Below, piece after piece: positions 48,222-59,559 of a stretch of 64,000 nt of DNA. Both the position numbers and the translations under genes were made by a program. This DNA is from Akebia trifoliata (taxonomy: Eukaryota; Streptophyta; Magnoliopsida; Ranunculales; Lardizabalaceae). The stretch lies in contig JADQWC010000527.1 in NCBI GenBank assembly GCA_017979445.1, positions 62,001-126,000 of the forward strand, given 5' to 3'. A model generated the notes under the pieces. The model was given only the letters and a program-made list of their open reading frames with translations. It was not told where the DNA came from and searched no databases. How positions within the stretch are numbered: position 1 is the stretch's first letter; each line of letters starts with the position of its first letter.

Positions 48222-48580
48222 TTACCAGAACATAATCAACTTTTGACTAAATTATGATTCTGGGTCACTATTCATTTTAATTACCAAATCGTGAACATCA
48301 AAATTTTGCAGGTTTTCAAGTGACGATCTCACAATTTAAAGTGACAATCTCACAATTAAAAGTGACAATCTCGCAGGTTTTAACGTGACAACCTCGCAGT
48401 TCTACTACTTTTAGCGAAATCATCACACTATGTAAACCAGGGAGGTTGCCATTTCAGAGAAAAAAGTACCAGTGAAATTGTCACTTTAAACCTGAGAGAT
48501 CATCACTTGAAAAACCTATGATTTCGCACGTTCACGTTCTGAGAATTAAAATGAAGAGTTATCGTCAAATTCGGCACACG
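48222..48580. mobile_element. Foldback (MITE-like) element
   Basis: The left part (TTCATTTTAAT...CGTGAACATC...GGTTTTCAAGTGACGATCTC...TTTAAAGTGACAATCTCAC) matches the reverse complement of the right part (GTGAAATTGTCACTTTAAA...GATCATCACTTGAAAAACC...CGTTCACG...ATTAAAATGAA). Arms are at least 90 bp and imperfect; the loop contains more GTGACAA(T/C)CTCGCA phrases. No coding capacity; outer ends are uncertain. Confidence 0.65.
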
Positions 48581-50086
48581 AAATGGTAATTTACCTCACA
48601 GAAAATCATCTCCTCTTCATGCAATCTAATTTGTCTCGTTGATGAGCGATCAACCGCCCCCACACCCACACCAAAAGAAAAAAAATGGCAGAAGATTCTT
48701 TACGAAAAGGGTGGACTTTTGAGCATGTCAAATCATGAACTTGATGTGAAGAGGGTAAAATAGCAAAAACAGCAGCTTTTTCTTGTTCTCACTTCTCACT
48801 TCTCACTTCTCACACCACACTTTCTTTCTCACACTGTCTTGTTCATTTCTTTGTTTTCTTCTTGTTTGGTGCTCCAATTTGTTCTCATTGATTAACTCTC
48901 TTTTTTTTTTTCTCTTATATATATATATATATATTCTATTTGTTCTGATATTGTGCAGAAAAAGAGTGAAGGGTATAAGAGATTCCTTTGCAGTCTATTG
49001 GAGATTTTTAATTTCCACACGTTAGTAAGATCTCCCTCACATCTCTTAGCAGGTTGGAGATTATTATTAAAAGCTATAAAGATAGCCTCGATTTAAAGTA
49101 GTCCAAAAATCCAGATAAAAAGTTATCAGAGATGAATTACGTTGTTGTTTCTGTTGTGAGTTTATATTTAACTATTGAAGGCACAAATCCCATGTCTTAT
49201 GCAGGCAGTAAACGCAAGGGATCTTTTAAAAATCTGATTGATCTCCAAATGATTTCCTCATCCGGGATCTGAAGTGAAGTATTCCACTGGCTCGCTAATG
49301 GGGTTCACTCTTTTGGCCTGAAAAATTCTATTTGTTTGCATTGATGTGAGGGAAAGAGTGAAAAGAAGGATAAGGGGAGGGGCTTGAGGCCTTGAGGTGG
49401 GTTGTTCTCTTCTCGCTCTTCTTGTTGCGCGCTAAAATCTAAATACTGTTTGAGGTGGGGTGTTCTCCTGCTTATCCAAAAAAAGTTACTGTTTGGGTAT
49501 ACAATACATATAAATAGGAAATTGCTGCACTGATTCCTTCATCTCGAGGAAAAGTCTATGGTACCTAATACACTGCCACGTCAACGCAGTGTGAGTGCAG
49601 TGCCAAGGAAGTCAGTTTAGAACGACTCGTATAAATATATTATAAGCAACTTGTACATGTGTGACTGTGTGAGAGAGATGCAGTTATTATATATGATTAC
49701 GAAGAGGAAAGAGGTATGTAGGGTTTGCTTGTTGTAAGGGTCTATTCTGAACTGACACCAAAAGAATCCCCAGCAAGGAAGTCATCTGAAAGGAAAATCA
49801 TCAATAAATAAATATATATCTCACAAAGCGACAAACGAAGGATGGGTTATGTTAAGACCTCAAGGGATAGAGTCGTCTAGTCTCTATTCAACATTTAAGG
49901 CTTCGCGTGTCAATTGGCTAAGTGTTGCGTGGTTAAGGGTAGAAAGAAAAATATATGCCCCAAACTTAATTTATTTGAGCCTTTCATTATCATATGGATC
50001 CATGGCATATATTTCTTTCTTTAATCTCATTCACAAACATCCCTTTCCCACTCATTCAAGTTTAAACTATTAATAGGATTTATTTA
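48581..50086. other. Intergenic DNA with CT-rich tract
   Basis: No supported gene. 48788-48830 is a CTCACTT-type repeat and CT-rich leader-like stretch, followed by a (TA)n tract at about 48917-48933. A TATAAATAGG-like sequence occurs near 49510. No coding exon could be linked to either. Confidence 0.45.
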
Positions 50087-50654
50087 TGTAAAGGTAAAAT
50101 CTCATATACCATCAATTTTTTAAGATTTACCCCTAACAATTAATTTTTATTATTATTAATGCAATCAAACAATCAAAATCACACAAAAAATCATAAAAGA
50201 AAAGAAATTTTTTTTTTTTTTTTTAAAGATAAGAAATAAGATTTATTCACAAAATTCGTTCCAAATCCGGACTACGTTCCCGAATTTCATAAAATCATTC
50301 CACTATTCTTGAAGCAAATACAAAATTTACAAAACCTAACTTCCTTTACTTTTTCCTCCTATCCAGTCAGAGCCTTCGCTTCTACCTAATAACTTTATTT
50401 ATATAGATAAAAAGTCAAACCCTAAAAGGAAAATAAAACAATTCAGGATTCTCTACAAATCTACCATTATCTAAAAATAGATACTTTTTAGTTAATTAGG
50501 AAACTTTCTATTTTTGGATAAGATTAAAATTTTAATCAAATAAATCTAATTCAAAATATATCAATCAATGCCTCGAGATATATATTAAATCTTCTATGTG
50601 ATCAATGTTCGTCTTATTTACGTCATGTGTCTAATATCGATTTTACCCTTTACA
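50087..50654 (-). repeat. LTR, left copy
   Basis: 568 bp, starts TGTAAAGGTAAAATC and ends TTTACCCTTTACA; contains a (T)n run and TTTATATAGATAAAAAGTC. Confidence 0.8.
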
Positions 50655-52065
50655 GTTAGCCTTTCTCATAAGTGGAGATTGGTGAAGATGAGATCTACCT
50701 ACAAGAATACTACACTACTCTCGTGTCTTCGTTTTATCTTACGAAAATAGTTTTCCCTTGTCATCATTTGACGAGGTGATGATCCCTCAATACCTTGTGT
50801 TCGCTTAAAACCTCTTTAGTCACTTAAAGTAAAGCAATCACTCGGGATGTTGATCATTCATGACCATCATCCTCTCATTACAGAGTTGTCAATCAGGACA
50901 TTAGTCATCTAAAACTCTTAAGCCACTCAAAGTTTCTCTCTCACTTAGAATATCTTGACCACTCATGACCCCTATCCACTTGGGACTACTCTGCCACTTA
51001 AGACAGCTTTGCCACTCGAGTTAGGAACTTAATCGCTTGGGATCCTCTTAGAATGTGGATCAAACTTCCTCAAAGAGTTCTAGTTTTTTAAGTGTTTTCC
51101 CTGCAACCTGCAATTCTTAAATAACACCAACAAAAAATAATAGCAAATGCACAGAATATAACATAGTCATAGCCCCCAATTTAATCTCCTTACTAGACCA
51201 AATTCTTGAATTGTAAACTCAACTCAACGAAGTCTTGTCACTCAATCCAATTCTTGAATTAAATAAAAATATACCTTATTTTATGCCTTTATATTGTGCA
51301 TGAACCAATAATCCCGAGCAAAGTTGGGTTCCAAGTAGAACATAGCTGGCACGTACTTTTTCCATTCATTTAAAAAATGCATAGACCCAGTCCCTTGAAA
51401 CAATGTGGTAATGATCACTTTGATTGCATAGCCGCTTGTTGTTTGGAAGAGTAAAATATAATGTCGAGTGCATGAGAGAATTCCAATTCAATGCAAGAAA
51501 TCACTGATCTTGAGAGTTTTTGAATTGTTAATCCTTAAATAAATTTGATGAGTCATGTATCGCTTTTGGCCTATACTGTCATATCAGAAGAATCGGTTCT
51601 ATTGTGGGTTGACAATTTTAATACCTTCAATAAATCTGAAGCAAGTTATTGGTTTGTTGGTTGGGGTGCAAAACCTCCATCCATGGCAATATCATGGCAT
51701 CCCTGGCAATATCATGACTTATTTTTACCTTCCTGTGTTAGACAATATGTAGGGCTCCATCCTAGAAGAATGACGTTTTCACTTTCAATGGGAAGATTCC
51801 TTCATTGAAATTTTGGATTCTTCCTAATTGATTCGAGCTTGAGGTCTTGATTCATTGATCTAATTTTGTTGATCTCCCTCTTGCAATCACATAATATGAT
51901 CGATAATCGACGATTCACCCCTCCCCCCCCCCCAACAAAGCCAATTGAAAACCCAAAACTTGTGATGGGTTAATTTTGGGGCAATCCCCAATTCCTAGTT
52001 GAGATCACGATCGTTAAACGCGGTTTGACATGGTTTTATGATTTTTCCCACGGATGACACTAATT

Positions 52066-52596
52066 TGTAGAGGTAAAATCTCGGATGCCGTCAATTTCTC
52101 AAGATTTTCCCCTAACAATCGATTTTTACTATTATTGATGCACACGAACCATCAAAATCACACAAAAAATCACAAAAGAAAAGAGAAAAAATGAAAAAAA
52201 GACAAGAAGCAAAATTTATTCACGGGTTCGTTCCAAATTTGGACAACGTCCCCAGACTCCGTAGAGCCATTCTACTATTCTTGAAGCAAATACAAGATTT
52301 ACAAAATCTAACCTCCTCTACTCTTTTCCTCCTACCCAACCAAAGTCCTCTTCTACCTAATAACTCTTCTTATATAGATAAAAAGTCAAACCCTAAAAGA
52401 ATCTACCATTATCTAGAAATAGATACTCTTTAGCCAATTATAAGACTTTTTATTTTTGGATAAAATTACAATCTTAATCAAATACATCTAATTCAAAATA
52501 TATCAATCAATGCCTCGAGATATGTATTAAATCTTCTATGTGACTAATGTCCTTCTTATTTACACCACATGACTAATACCGATTTTACCCTCTACC
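52066..52596 (-). repeat. LTR, right copy
   Basis: 531 bp. Its terminal base appears mutated (TACC instead of TACA); the ATTTA duplication right after fixes the boundary. Confidence 0.8.
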
Positions 52597-52601
52597 ATTT
52601 A

Positions 52602-53150
52602 ATATAGGACATTTTGTCTAAATTTAAACAACTTGTTTTGATGATCATTCTCATCCATAAATAAATTACTAATGCTATTAATTTTCACTTCAGTTTTCTA
52701 TTCTATTTTCCACAAGCACGAACAAACGCATGCCATTGCTAGCGCATACATACCTTCCCATTTCCCCATTCCCATATATTAATTAAGGACCAAGTCCACC
52801 CTAAAATCTTTCAGGGAATTTTCACTTTACATTAGCTTTACCCTTTCCATCAATTCTATTTTACACAATACAAAGCTGATGAAAATCCAGAATGTCAAAA
52901 CAAAATCCAGAATACCAAACCATGGGCAACAAAAGTACTAAAGAAAACAAGAGAAGAGACAAAAAAAAAAGGAGTTATATGAGTCTTCAATCTGTCACAA
53001 ACACACAGACAGGAGAGAGAGAGGAAATTATGGAGGAAGGAGAGGTGATGGTGAATAGAGTTAGCATACATACATAGATATACATAATAAGTTGGCATTC
53101 ACCCTACTACTACTACTACACTACCACCACCACTGCTGTTTTGGCAGAAG
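52602..53150. promoter_or_regulatory. Upstream region of the LAS gene
   Basis: Non-repetitive flank of the GRAS gene. It includes a GA tract (about 53010-53023) and a TATA-like GATATACATAATAAG at about 53075-53092, followed by a CT/AC-rich leader-like stretch (CTACTACTACTACTACACTA). The transcription start is not determined. Confidence 0.35.
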
Positions 53151-53351
53151 ATGTCCTGTCGAGTAAACTGCATTCTCAGATGTTCTATTAAAGTAAAGGA
53201 ATGCAAATCTCCCATTCTCTCCTCCCCATGTTTCTGGTTTTCATTTTCAGTGCTCACACCTCTCCTTCTACTTGTCATTCTCTCTTGGGTTGCTCAACAA
53301 CATCAACACTCACCCGGATCAACTACTTGTACAACAACACATTACTACTGA
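53151..53351 (+). CDS. Possible upstream ORF in the LAS leader (66 codons)
   Basis: An ATG at 53151 opens MSCRVNCILRCSIKVKECKS and a hydrophobic stretch, stopping at TGA 53349-53351, one base before the LAS ATG. It would lie in the leader only if transcription starts upstream of it, e.g. from the TATA-like site near 53080. Ending immediately before the main start would suit termination-reinitiation control. A second upstream ATG (53201) opens a different frame that overlaps the LAS start. There is no evidence that either is translated. Confidence 0.3.
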   Translation: MSCRVNCILRCSIKVKECKSPILSSPCFWFSFSVLTPLLLLVILSWVAQQHQHSPGSTTCTTTHYY

Positions 53352-53352
53352 A

Positions 53353-54585
53353 ATGCTCAGCAGCTCACGCAGTGGTTCTCGTGAAGAAGAAGATGACCAC
53401 CCATCATCATCATCAGCAGATCGCCACCATCCAGCCCTACCATGCACTAGCTTCACCTCCTCTGCAGCCCATATGCGTCAATTGCTCATTAGCTGCGCTG
53501 AACTCGTTTCACAGTCCGACTTCACTGCTGCCCAACGACTTGTCTCCCTCCTCTCCACCACCTCTTCACCTTATGGTGATTCTACTGATAGGTTGGTGCA
53601 CCAATTCTCCAGAGCTCTCTCCTTCAGAATAAACTCTGCCTCTACTACAACTGCTCATCTCAGTTACCACCAAAATAATAATAATAACCTCGTGTCCTCT
53701 TATCTCTCTCTCAACCAAGTCACCCCATTCATAAGGTTCAGTCACCTAACAGCCAATCAAGCCATCTTAGAAGCCATTGAAGGTCAAAATCCTCGTATCC
53801 ACATCCTAGATTTTGACACCATGCATGGGGTACAATGGCCCCCTCTGATGCAGGCTATCGCTGAGCGCTCCAACCCATCAAACCCACCCTTTATCCGAAT
53901 CACGGGTACAGGCCACAACTTGGATACCCTTAGAAGAACTGGGGATCGTCTTGAGAAATTTGCCCAATCTCTGGGCCTTAGATTCCAATTTCATCCTCTC
54001 CTCCTCCTTACCGACAATGAAGATGATGTTCCTCTCCACCTCCCTTCATCCGTTTCTCTCCTACCTGATGAGACTCTTGCAGTCAATTGTGTGCTTTATC
54101 TTCACAGGTTTCTCACAGACGATTCTCTCAGGCTCTTCCTTCGAACCATCAAGGCCATGAACCCAAAGGTGTTAGCCATCGCAGAGAGAGAAGCCAACCA
54201 CCATAATCCAATTTTCTTGCAGAGGTTCTTGGAGGCCTTGGATCACTACACAGCTTTGTTTGCTTCTCTTGAGGCGACGCTTCCCCCTAACAGTCAGGAG
54301 AGGCTATCAGTGGAGCAGGTCTGGTTTGGGAGGGAGATCCTCGACATTGTATGTGGAGGGGACCACATGAGGAGAGAACGACATGAGAGGTTGGAGAGTT
54401 GGGTGGAAAAGTTGATGAGCTCAGGTTTTTCCAATGTTCCACTCAGCCCTTTTGCATTGTCTCAGGCCAAGCTCCTACTAAGGCTCCACTATCCCTCTGA
54501 AGGATACCACCTTAAGGTTCTCAACGACTCCTTCTTTCTAGGTTGGCAAAATCAAGCCCTCTTCTCAGTCTCTTCGTGGCATTGA
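53353..54585 (+). CDS. LAS: GRAS transcription factor, LATERAL SUPPRESSOR / SCARECROW-LIKE 18 type
   Basis: 410 residues, one exon, starting at ATG 53353 (MLSSSRSG). A longer in-frame read starts only from a non-ATG codon, so 53353 is preferred, and it matches the ML-S start of known LAS/Ls proteins. A short acidic, Ser/His-rich N-terminus (1-38) is followed by the full GRAS domain: leucine-rich region I (about 40-95, HMRQLLISCAELVSQSDF), VHIID motif as IHILDFD (149-155) with HGVQWPPLMQA, leucine-rich region II (RITGTGHNLDTLRRTGDRL...FAQSLGLRF), PFYRE region (HRFLTDDSLRLF...EREANHHNPIFLQRFLEALD) and SAW ending GWQNQALFSVSSWH. LAS is a nuclear regulator that allows axillary meristems to form in leaf axils; tomato Ls and Arabidopsis LAS mutants lack side shoots. 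Length is normal for the family (about 410-445). No damage is seen. Confidence 0.96.
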   Translation: MLSSSRSGSREEEDDHPSSSSADRHHPALPCTSFTSSAAHMRQLLISCAELVSQSDFTAAQRLVSLLSTTSSPYGDSTDRLVHQFSRALSFRINSASTTTAHLSYHQNNNNNLVSSYLSLNQVTPFIRFSHLTANQAILEAIEGQNPRIHILDFDTMHGVQWPPLMQAIAERSNPSNPPFIRITGTGHNLDTLRRTGDRLEKFAQSLGLRFQFHPLLLLTDNEDDVPLHLPSSVSLLPDETLAVNCVLYLHRFLTDDSLRLFLRTIKAMNPKVLAIAEREANHHNPIFLQRFLEALDHYTALFASLEATLPPNSQERLSVEQVWFGREILDIVCGGDHMRRERHERLESWVEKLMSSGFSNVPLSPFALSQAKLLLRLHYPSEGYHLKVLNDSFFLGWQNQALFSVSSWH

Positions 54586-56795
54586 TTATTAATTAATCTC
54601 AATCTCAAGTGTAATAACTCTCAACTAGCTAGATCTCAAGATTAAAAACCCACACCAATCCTTATCCTACTATCTATGTTTTTCATTCTCTCTTTCTTAG
54701 TCTAGTTGTAGGTAGCATTACTTCGTAGCTACTGCAAATTAGCATGCATGGCTATCGGAATTTGGGTGGGGCTATTATATATGATTTGAGTGATCAATCA
54801 GCCATTACCTTGCATGTGACATCAATTGGGGAGTAAGGGCTATTTGTTTCTACTTGCTTATCACTCATCACCGATCACTTCAATCCCTCATCCTGACCCA
54901 GATCTTTCTTTCTTGAGGCACCCCAAATTTAACCAACTGAACGTTTATTAGTTAGGGTTGCACCATTTTTTCTTATATATTATTTGTCTTCTCTTTAGAT
55001 AATTAAGTTCTTGTTGTAATTCTAACTAGACAAATCCTTTGGCCTTTCTAAAGGTAGCAGATATGCTTTGGAATATTTAATTTCTACATACTTCATCAAT
55101 CCATTGATTGATGTTAAATTATTACTCTCTTTCTATAGGCTTGTCTGCCTTATGCTTTGCTTTAATCTTTTTTCCTTATCTTGTTTATGTTAATGGGTGC
55201 TTCACTTGCATTCTCTTTCTTTTCCATTCATTTGTCTTCTTGTTCTTATTGCTATTTTTTTACCTGCATTTCCTTGTTTTTTCTTTTTCCATTTGTTTTG
55301 TTAGTGTGCATTTGATTAAATAAATCATCTACAGTATATAATTAATCCTAAATTGTCTTTTTTTTCTTCGTTTGGGTGGTTGTTACTGTATTTTTTATTA
55401 TATTAATCGTCAAATGACCTTAACCCTGCTTGCACTTGGACTTGGTCGTCTTCCATAAATATAATGCGAAGGCATTGCAAGCCACAAAGCCATTAGTCTC
55501 TGGAAATAGCGAGAACCTTCTTCCTTTGCGAAGTAAACGATCCCTTCTCTCATCTCTCCAAGAAGAGATTGCACAAAAAGGGTTCTTGTTTTCTGCACCA
55601 AATTAAATACCCATTGATATCTATTGCTGTCTTTGAAGCTGCACTACCTATTCCCTATTTTCTGCCTTTTGTCTCCCCAACAAAACCATGAAATAGGGCG
55701 TCTGTTGCCCACCTTGACTGCCTAAGAAATCATTCCTTTCCTTTTGGAAGCTCTCCAGTGTGGGATCTCTCATGCGTTTCTCAAGGATTCATGATTCCTT
55801 GCTTCTATTGTGTTTTATTTATTACTTGAAAACACATGTTTCCTTATCTTGTGTTTTGTTCATGGTTTCTCAAGGACCCACCTGTGTGCATTTGTGTGTG
55901 GGTAGGTGGGTGCGCGTGCATGTATGTGTAGAAAAACCTTATTAAGATTTGATCATGAGAGGAAGATAATGCTAAAGTAAGAGATTAAGAAGAACAAAAC
56001 TATAGACAGACATGAGGAAAACAGAAGGGTGCATGTCAACTTCACAAATATCCCATCATGATGAAGTATCAAAAGAAGGATGATGGTATTGGTATGGCAT
56101 GTCTTGATGGAATACCTACCAGCTGACATGGATAAGATGGTTAATAGGTGGTGACACACGAAACCTACTTAGTTGGGGAAAATGTTCTACCAACCCTTGC
56201 ACCTACGCCAATGAGTGGAGTTTTCAACAAACTTCTTATATCACACTCTAATAAAAGAAATCTCTAAAATTAGGAAATTAATTAATTAATTGTATGGAGA
56301 ATGCGCGTGGATTGATTCTAGACATTTTTAACTTGTAAGGGGCCGTCATCGGCCGACTGCACTTCCACAGCTGGCGGAAGCACAGCTTGCTTGTGATCTT
56401 TGCTTTGATGATGATGATGCATGTATGAAATAATTGCTATCATATAAGAAGCCAATCCATCCAACTTTTGATTGACGGACACGCAAGTTCAGTTATAGCC
56501 ATTGATGCTCACATGCAATTATTACAAACATGTATGATGTGATCTAATATATACCTGTATCTATCAAAACGATTCTCTATTTGCTCCCTTAATCATTGAA
56601 TGCAGGTAAAGTTGATGTTCTTAGGATCATTCGGGAAAGTGGGTATCCTCTCCGATGCCTTTTCTTCATCAATATATTCCCACTGACCACTCCCATCGGT
56701 TCAAATATATTTATATTTTCTGCTCTACCTTTATTAAAGACAGAGACAAAGGAGTGGCAGCTTGGGTCTTTGAACTGGGTCCTCCATTACCGTTT
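54586..56795. other. 3' flank of LAS, non-repetitive
   Basis: No gene is supported. 55300-55400 is T-rich. 55430-55620 and 56335-56480 are of higher complexity than the surroundings; the latter includes GGCCGTCATCGGCCGACTGC and CAGCTGGCGGAAGCACAGC. From Arabidopsis it is known that LAS expression depends on a conserved enhancer a few kilobases 3' of the gene, so conserved non-coding sequence could lie here. This is inference only. Confidence 0.4.
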
Positions 56796-56831
56796 AATCC
56801 TCACAAAAAATCAGCTCAATCCAAAACCTCT
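56796..56831. repeat. Fragment of the 9463-9822 foldback family
   Basis: CCTCACAAAAAATCAGCTCA followed by ATCCAAAACCTCT matches one hairpin arm of the element at 9463-9822 (TCACC(A/C)AAAATCAG(C/T)TCAATCC). Confidence 0.7.
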
Positions 56832-56875
56832 ATCCCATATTCTGAACAACCATTGTTTTTACATATGTCCCTTGA

Positions 56876-56877
<2 letters not shown>

Positions 56878-56925
<48 letters not shown>
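56878..56925. repeat. (TA)n microsatellite
   Basis: Perfect TA tract of about 48 bp. Confidence 0.95.
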
Positions 56926-56929
<4 letters not shown>

Positions 56930-58320
56930 TAATCTTTTTATTTCTTTATTTATCTATTTGTTTTTTTACTAAGCCAACAAAAGGATTTGAATTAAAGAAG
57001 GAAAAAAATACTAAGTCTTAACCTACGGTGATTCAAATCTAGTCTTAACCTAGCTAGAGGTTCAAGCAAGAAGGTTTGGTTGCAAGACGATGACGATATT
57101 AGACACCTCATCTTACCTATCAAGTTGATAGTACCCAAGGTATTGAACAAAAGTGAAGACTAAGACTATTTTTGAAGATTTTTTAATTAGTAAGATGATA
57201 AGGATACATGGATTTATATGCGTGACATCTAAATGTGTACATGCGTGTGGTGTAAATTGAATGTTCCATTTGTTGGATTTTTTGTTAGTTTATAGTTGGA
57301 AGGTGATGATCTAGGAAAATCATACCTAATGATTCTACCATTTTTGTGATGATGATGCATGGGAATGTGCTCAAGAATGAGTTTTTTTTTAGGTTAGGTG
57401 TTCAGGAATACCCCACAAAAGAATGTATTTTTTATACATTTTCCATTTTTAAATGCCTAGTTTATATGGCTGCATGGAGTGTGTGTGTGAAAATGTGAAT
57501 GCATATAAAATGTACTCAAGAGAGTACTTATTATGGACTTAAAGGTGAAGATAACCAAATATTGAGAGATTATTCTCTAACCAACCATGCCATTTAAAAA
57601 GGCCTGTACTACATGATGTTGAGATGATTACACCATACAGATCTTGGATGCTTACTCTATATGGATGATATTTATATTATATAAGCAATGAAATATGAAA
57701 AGAAATGCTCTCAAAGAGCTTATGAAGAACTCAAAGGGAAGGGGATCACATCCAAGAGGGTATACTCCTTATTTCATCTTATCCTTATTTGAGTTGCACT
57801 ACATGATGATATTAAACTTGAAATGGCACGGTTACAAATTTGAAAATAAAATAATGTGAGAGATACTGGAGGAATGCGAATAAGGAAATACAATTACATT
57901 ATGTCTTCTTATGTCATTTCTTCTTAAAGCTTCAAAGCACTTGAAAGGGTATTTATACAAAATTTTGAGGTCTTGGAAGCACTCAAGAAAAGAATTAGAC
58001 AGATTTTTAGAAAGGTAAATGGCCTCATTCTTTTTGTCTTAGGGAGGTCCTTTATTTATAGGCCTTTTGAAATTGGTGATATAAAGGTCTAAACACCACA
58101 AGTTCAACTTAATTACAATAAAACCTCAAAGAATGACATTTTTAGTCATTTGAATGCTTTTGAGTTTTGCTAATCATTATAACCAAATAATAGGAGTATA
58201 AATGCTCTAAGGATTCTAAAGAATTATTTAGAGAGGCAAGTAAGACTTCGCCCTAGAAAAAAAAATAAGTCGAGACAAATTGGTCAAAATAGCATGTAAT
58301 TAACATCCAAGAGATGATCA
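56926..58320. other. Intergenic AT-rich DNA
   Basis: No gene, RNA or clear repeat recognised; all frames are short. Confidence 0.5.
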
Positions 58321-59190
58321 TAAGGGTCGATTAGTTTGAATTGAGTCTCAACAAACTTGGGGATATAAAGATAATTAGTTTTAAGTCCTAGAGAGTTCTC
58401 TTTATGGGACAAATATGTTTAGGTCCCTTGAACTTGGTCAAATTGCAAAAAATCCTTGAAGGGTGGCCTTGAATTATGCACAATAGGATAGCCTCAATGG
58501 TCAATTACCTTGAATTGAGTCTGAAAAATTAGGGATAAGAAGGTAATTATATTTGAGGAGGGCCAAAGTTAGGAGACTTGTGCAATTACACAAAAATCAA
58601 ATCTAAAATTTAAAAAAGAAATAATGCAAGGGTAGAGAAGTAAAATTACCTTGTAATCTTGTGGCAAATGAAGGATTGGGGGGAGGGAGGGAGGGGGGGG
58701 GGGGGGGATAGGGAGTGGGGGGGGGGGTGGTTAGTTGTAAATACTTCTTAAGAAAAACGGGTGCATTCAAGCACGGAAAATCAAATCTTAATAGCATAAC
58801 TAGTTGATCTTTGCCTAAGGCAAGGGCCAAACTTAAAACACAAAGGACCTTGGGTAACCAAAGGTCCAAAGCAATTTGCCTAGGCTTTGAGTAAGCAAAG
58901 GTCCAAAGAAGGTAATTGTATTTTAGGAGGGCCAAAGTTAAGAGACTTGTGCAATTACACAAAAATCAAATTTAAAAGTTAAAAAAGAAATAATGCAAGG
59001 GTAGAGAAGTAAAATTGCCTTGTGCTCGTGTGGCAAATGAAGGATTAGGAGGGTTTAGTTGTAAAATCTTCTTAAGAAAATAGGAGCATTCAAGCACGCA
59101 AAATCAAATCTTAATAGCATAACTAGTTGGTCTTTGCCTAAGGTAAGGGCCAAGCTTCAAATACAAAGGACCTTGGGTAACTCATGGCTA
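58320..59190 (+). repeat. Duplicated block with poly-G tract
   Basis: About 320 bp starting GGTAATTATATTTGAGGAGG (58541) recurs at about 58911. Shared phrases include GACTTGTGCAATTACACAAA, GCAAGGGTAGAGAAGTAAAA, AATCTTAATAGCATAACTAG and AAAGGACCTTGGGTAAC. The first copy carries a G-rich tract (about 58678-58730) that is only GGAGGG in the second, so the tract expanded after duplication. A weaker related phrase (GAATTGAGTCT...GATAA) occurs at about 58338 and 58512. Confidence 0.8.
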
Positions 59191-59559
59191 AGAGGAATTC
59201 AAGCCTAGGCCTTGGGTAACCTATGGCCTAGTTTGATTTTGAGCTTTAACAAATGGGCTTTAAGAGATGGGCCCTCCCTAAGGTAGGCCACACCTGATTT
59301 AATTGAAGATTTTGGATTAAAACCCATTTTGCTGGATTATTAAGAGCTCTTGGGCTCGGTTGGTGCAAATTGGATTGTCTTAGTCTACACTACCATGTTC
59401 ATATCTTAGGATTGCCCCACCACCAACTCTACCTAGATTGGATTTACTTGTTCCATCTATGGCCAGTTTTAGGCAATAGATTTTAAACAATTTACAATGA
59501 AAGACATGCTGCAGTTGCAGATTCGACTATCGCAGTTGAAGAATCTCTTTGGTAAAAGA
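59191..59559. other. Intergenic DNA
   Basis: Nothing recognisable except continuation of the CCTTGGGTAACC(T/A)-type phrase to about 59230. Confidence 0.5.

Larger units (their letters stand above)
50087..52596 (-). mobile_element. Short non-coding LTR element (2.5 kb)
   Basis: Direct repeats at 50087-50654 and 52066-52596 both start TGTA(A/G)AGGTAAAATC and end GATTTTACCCT(T/C)TAC(A/C), with inverted ends of about 15 bp. The 5-bp duplication ATTTA flanks the whole (50082-50086 and 52597-52601). On the minus strand, AGTGTCATCCGTGGGA next to the right LTR (about 52040-52065) resembles a decayed TGGCGCCGTCCGTGGGA-type primer site, and GAGAAAGGCTAAC next to the left LTR resembles a polypurine tract, so orientation is probably minus. 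The internal 1.4 kb (50655-52065) has no retrotransposon domain. The LTRs differ by many substitutions and indels (568 against 531 bp), so it is older than the element at 28387. Confidence 0.8.

Noticed and set aside
53272..53352. N-terminal extension of the LAS protein by 27 codons
   Set aside because: The extension starts at TTG, not ATG. The first in-frame ATG is 53353 and gives the usual LAS start.
53201..53632. 143-codon frame overlapping the LAS start
   Set aside because: It overlaps real GRAS coding sequence in another frame and shows no family features; mentioned only as an upstream ATG.
56878..56972. Frames ending in long Tyr-Ile runs
   Set aside because: Translation of the (TA)n microsatellite.
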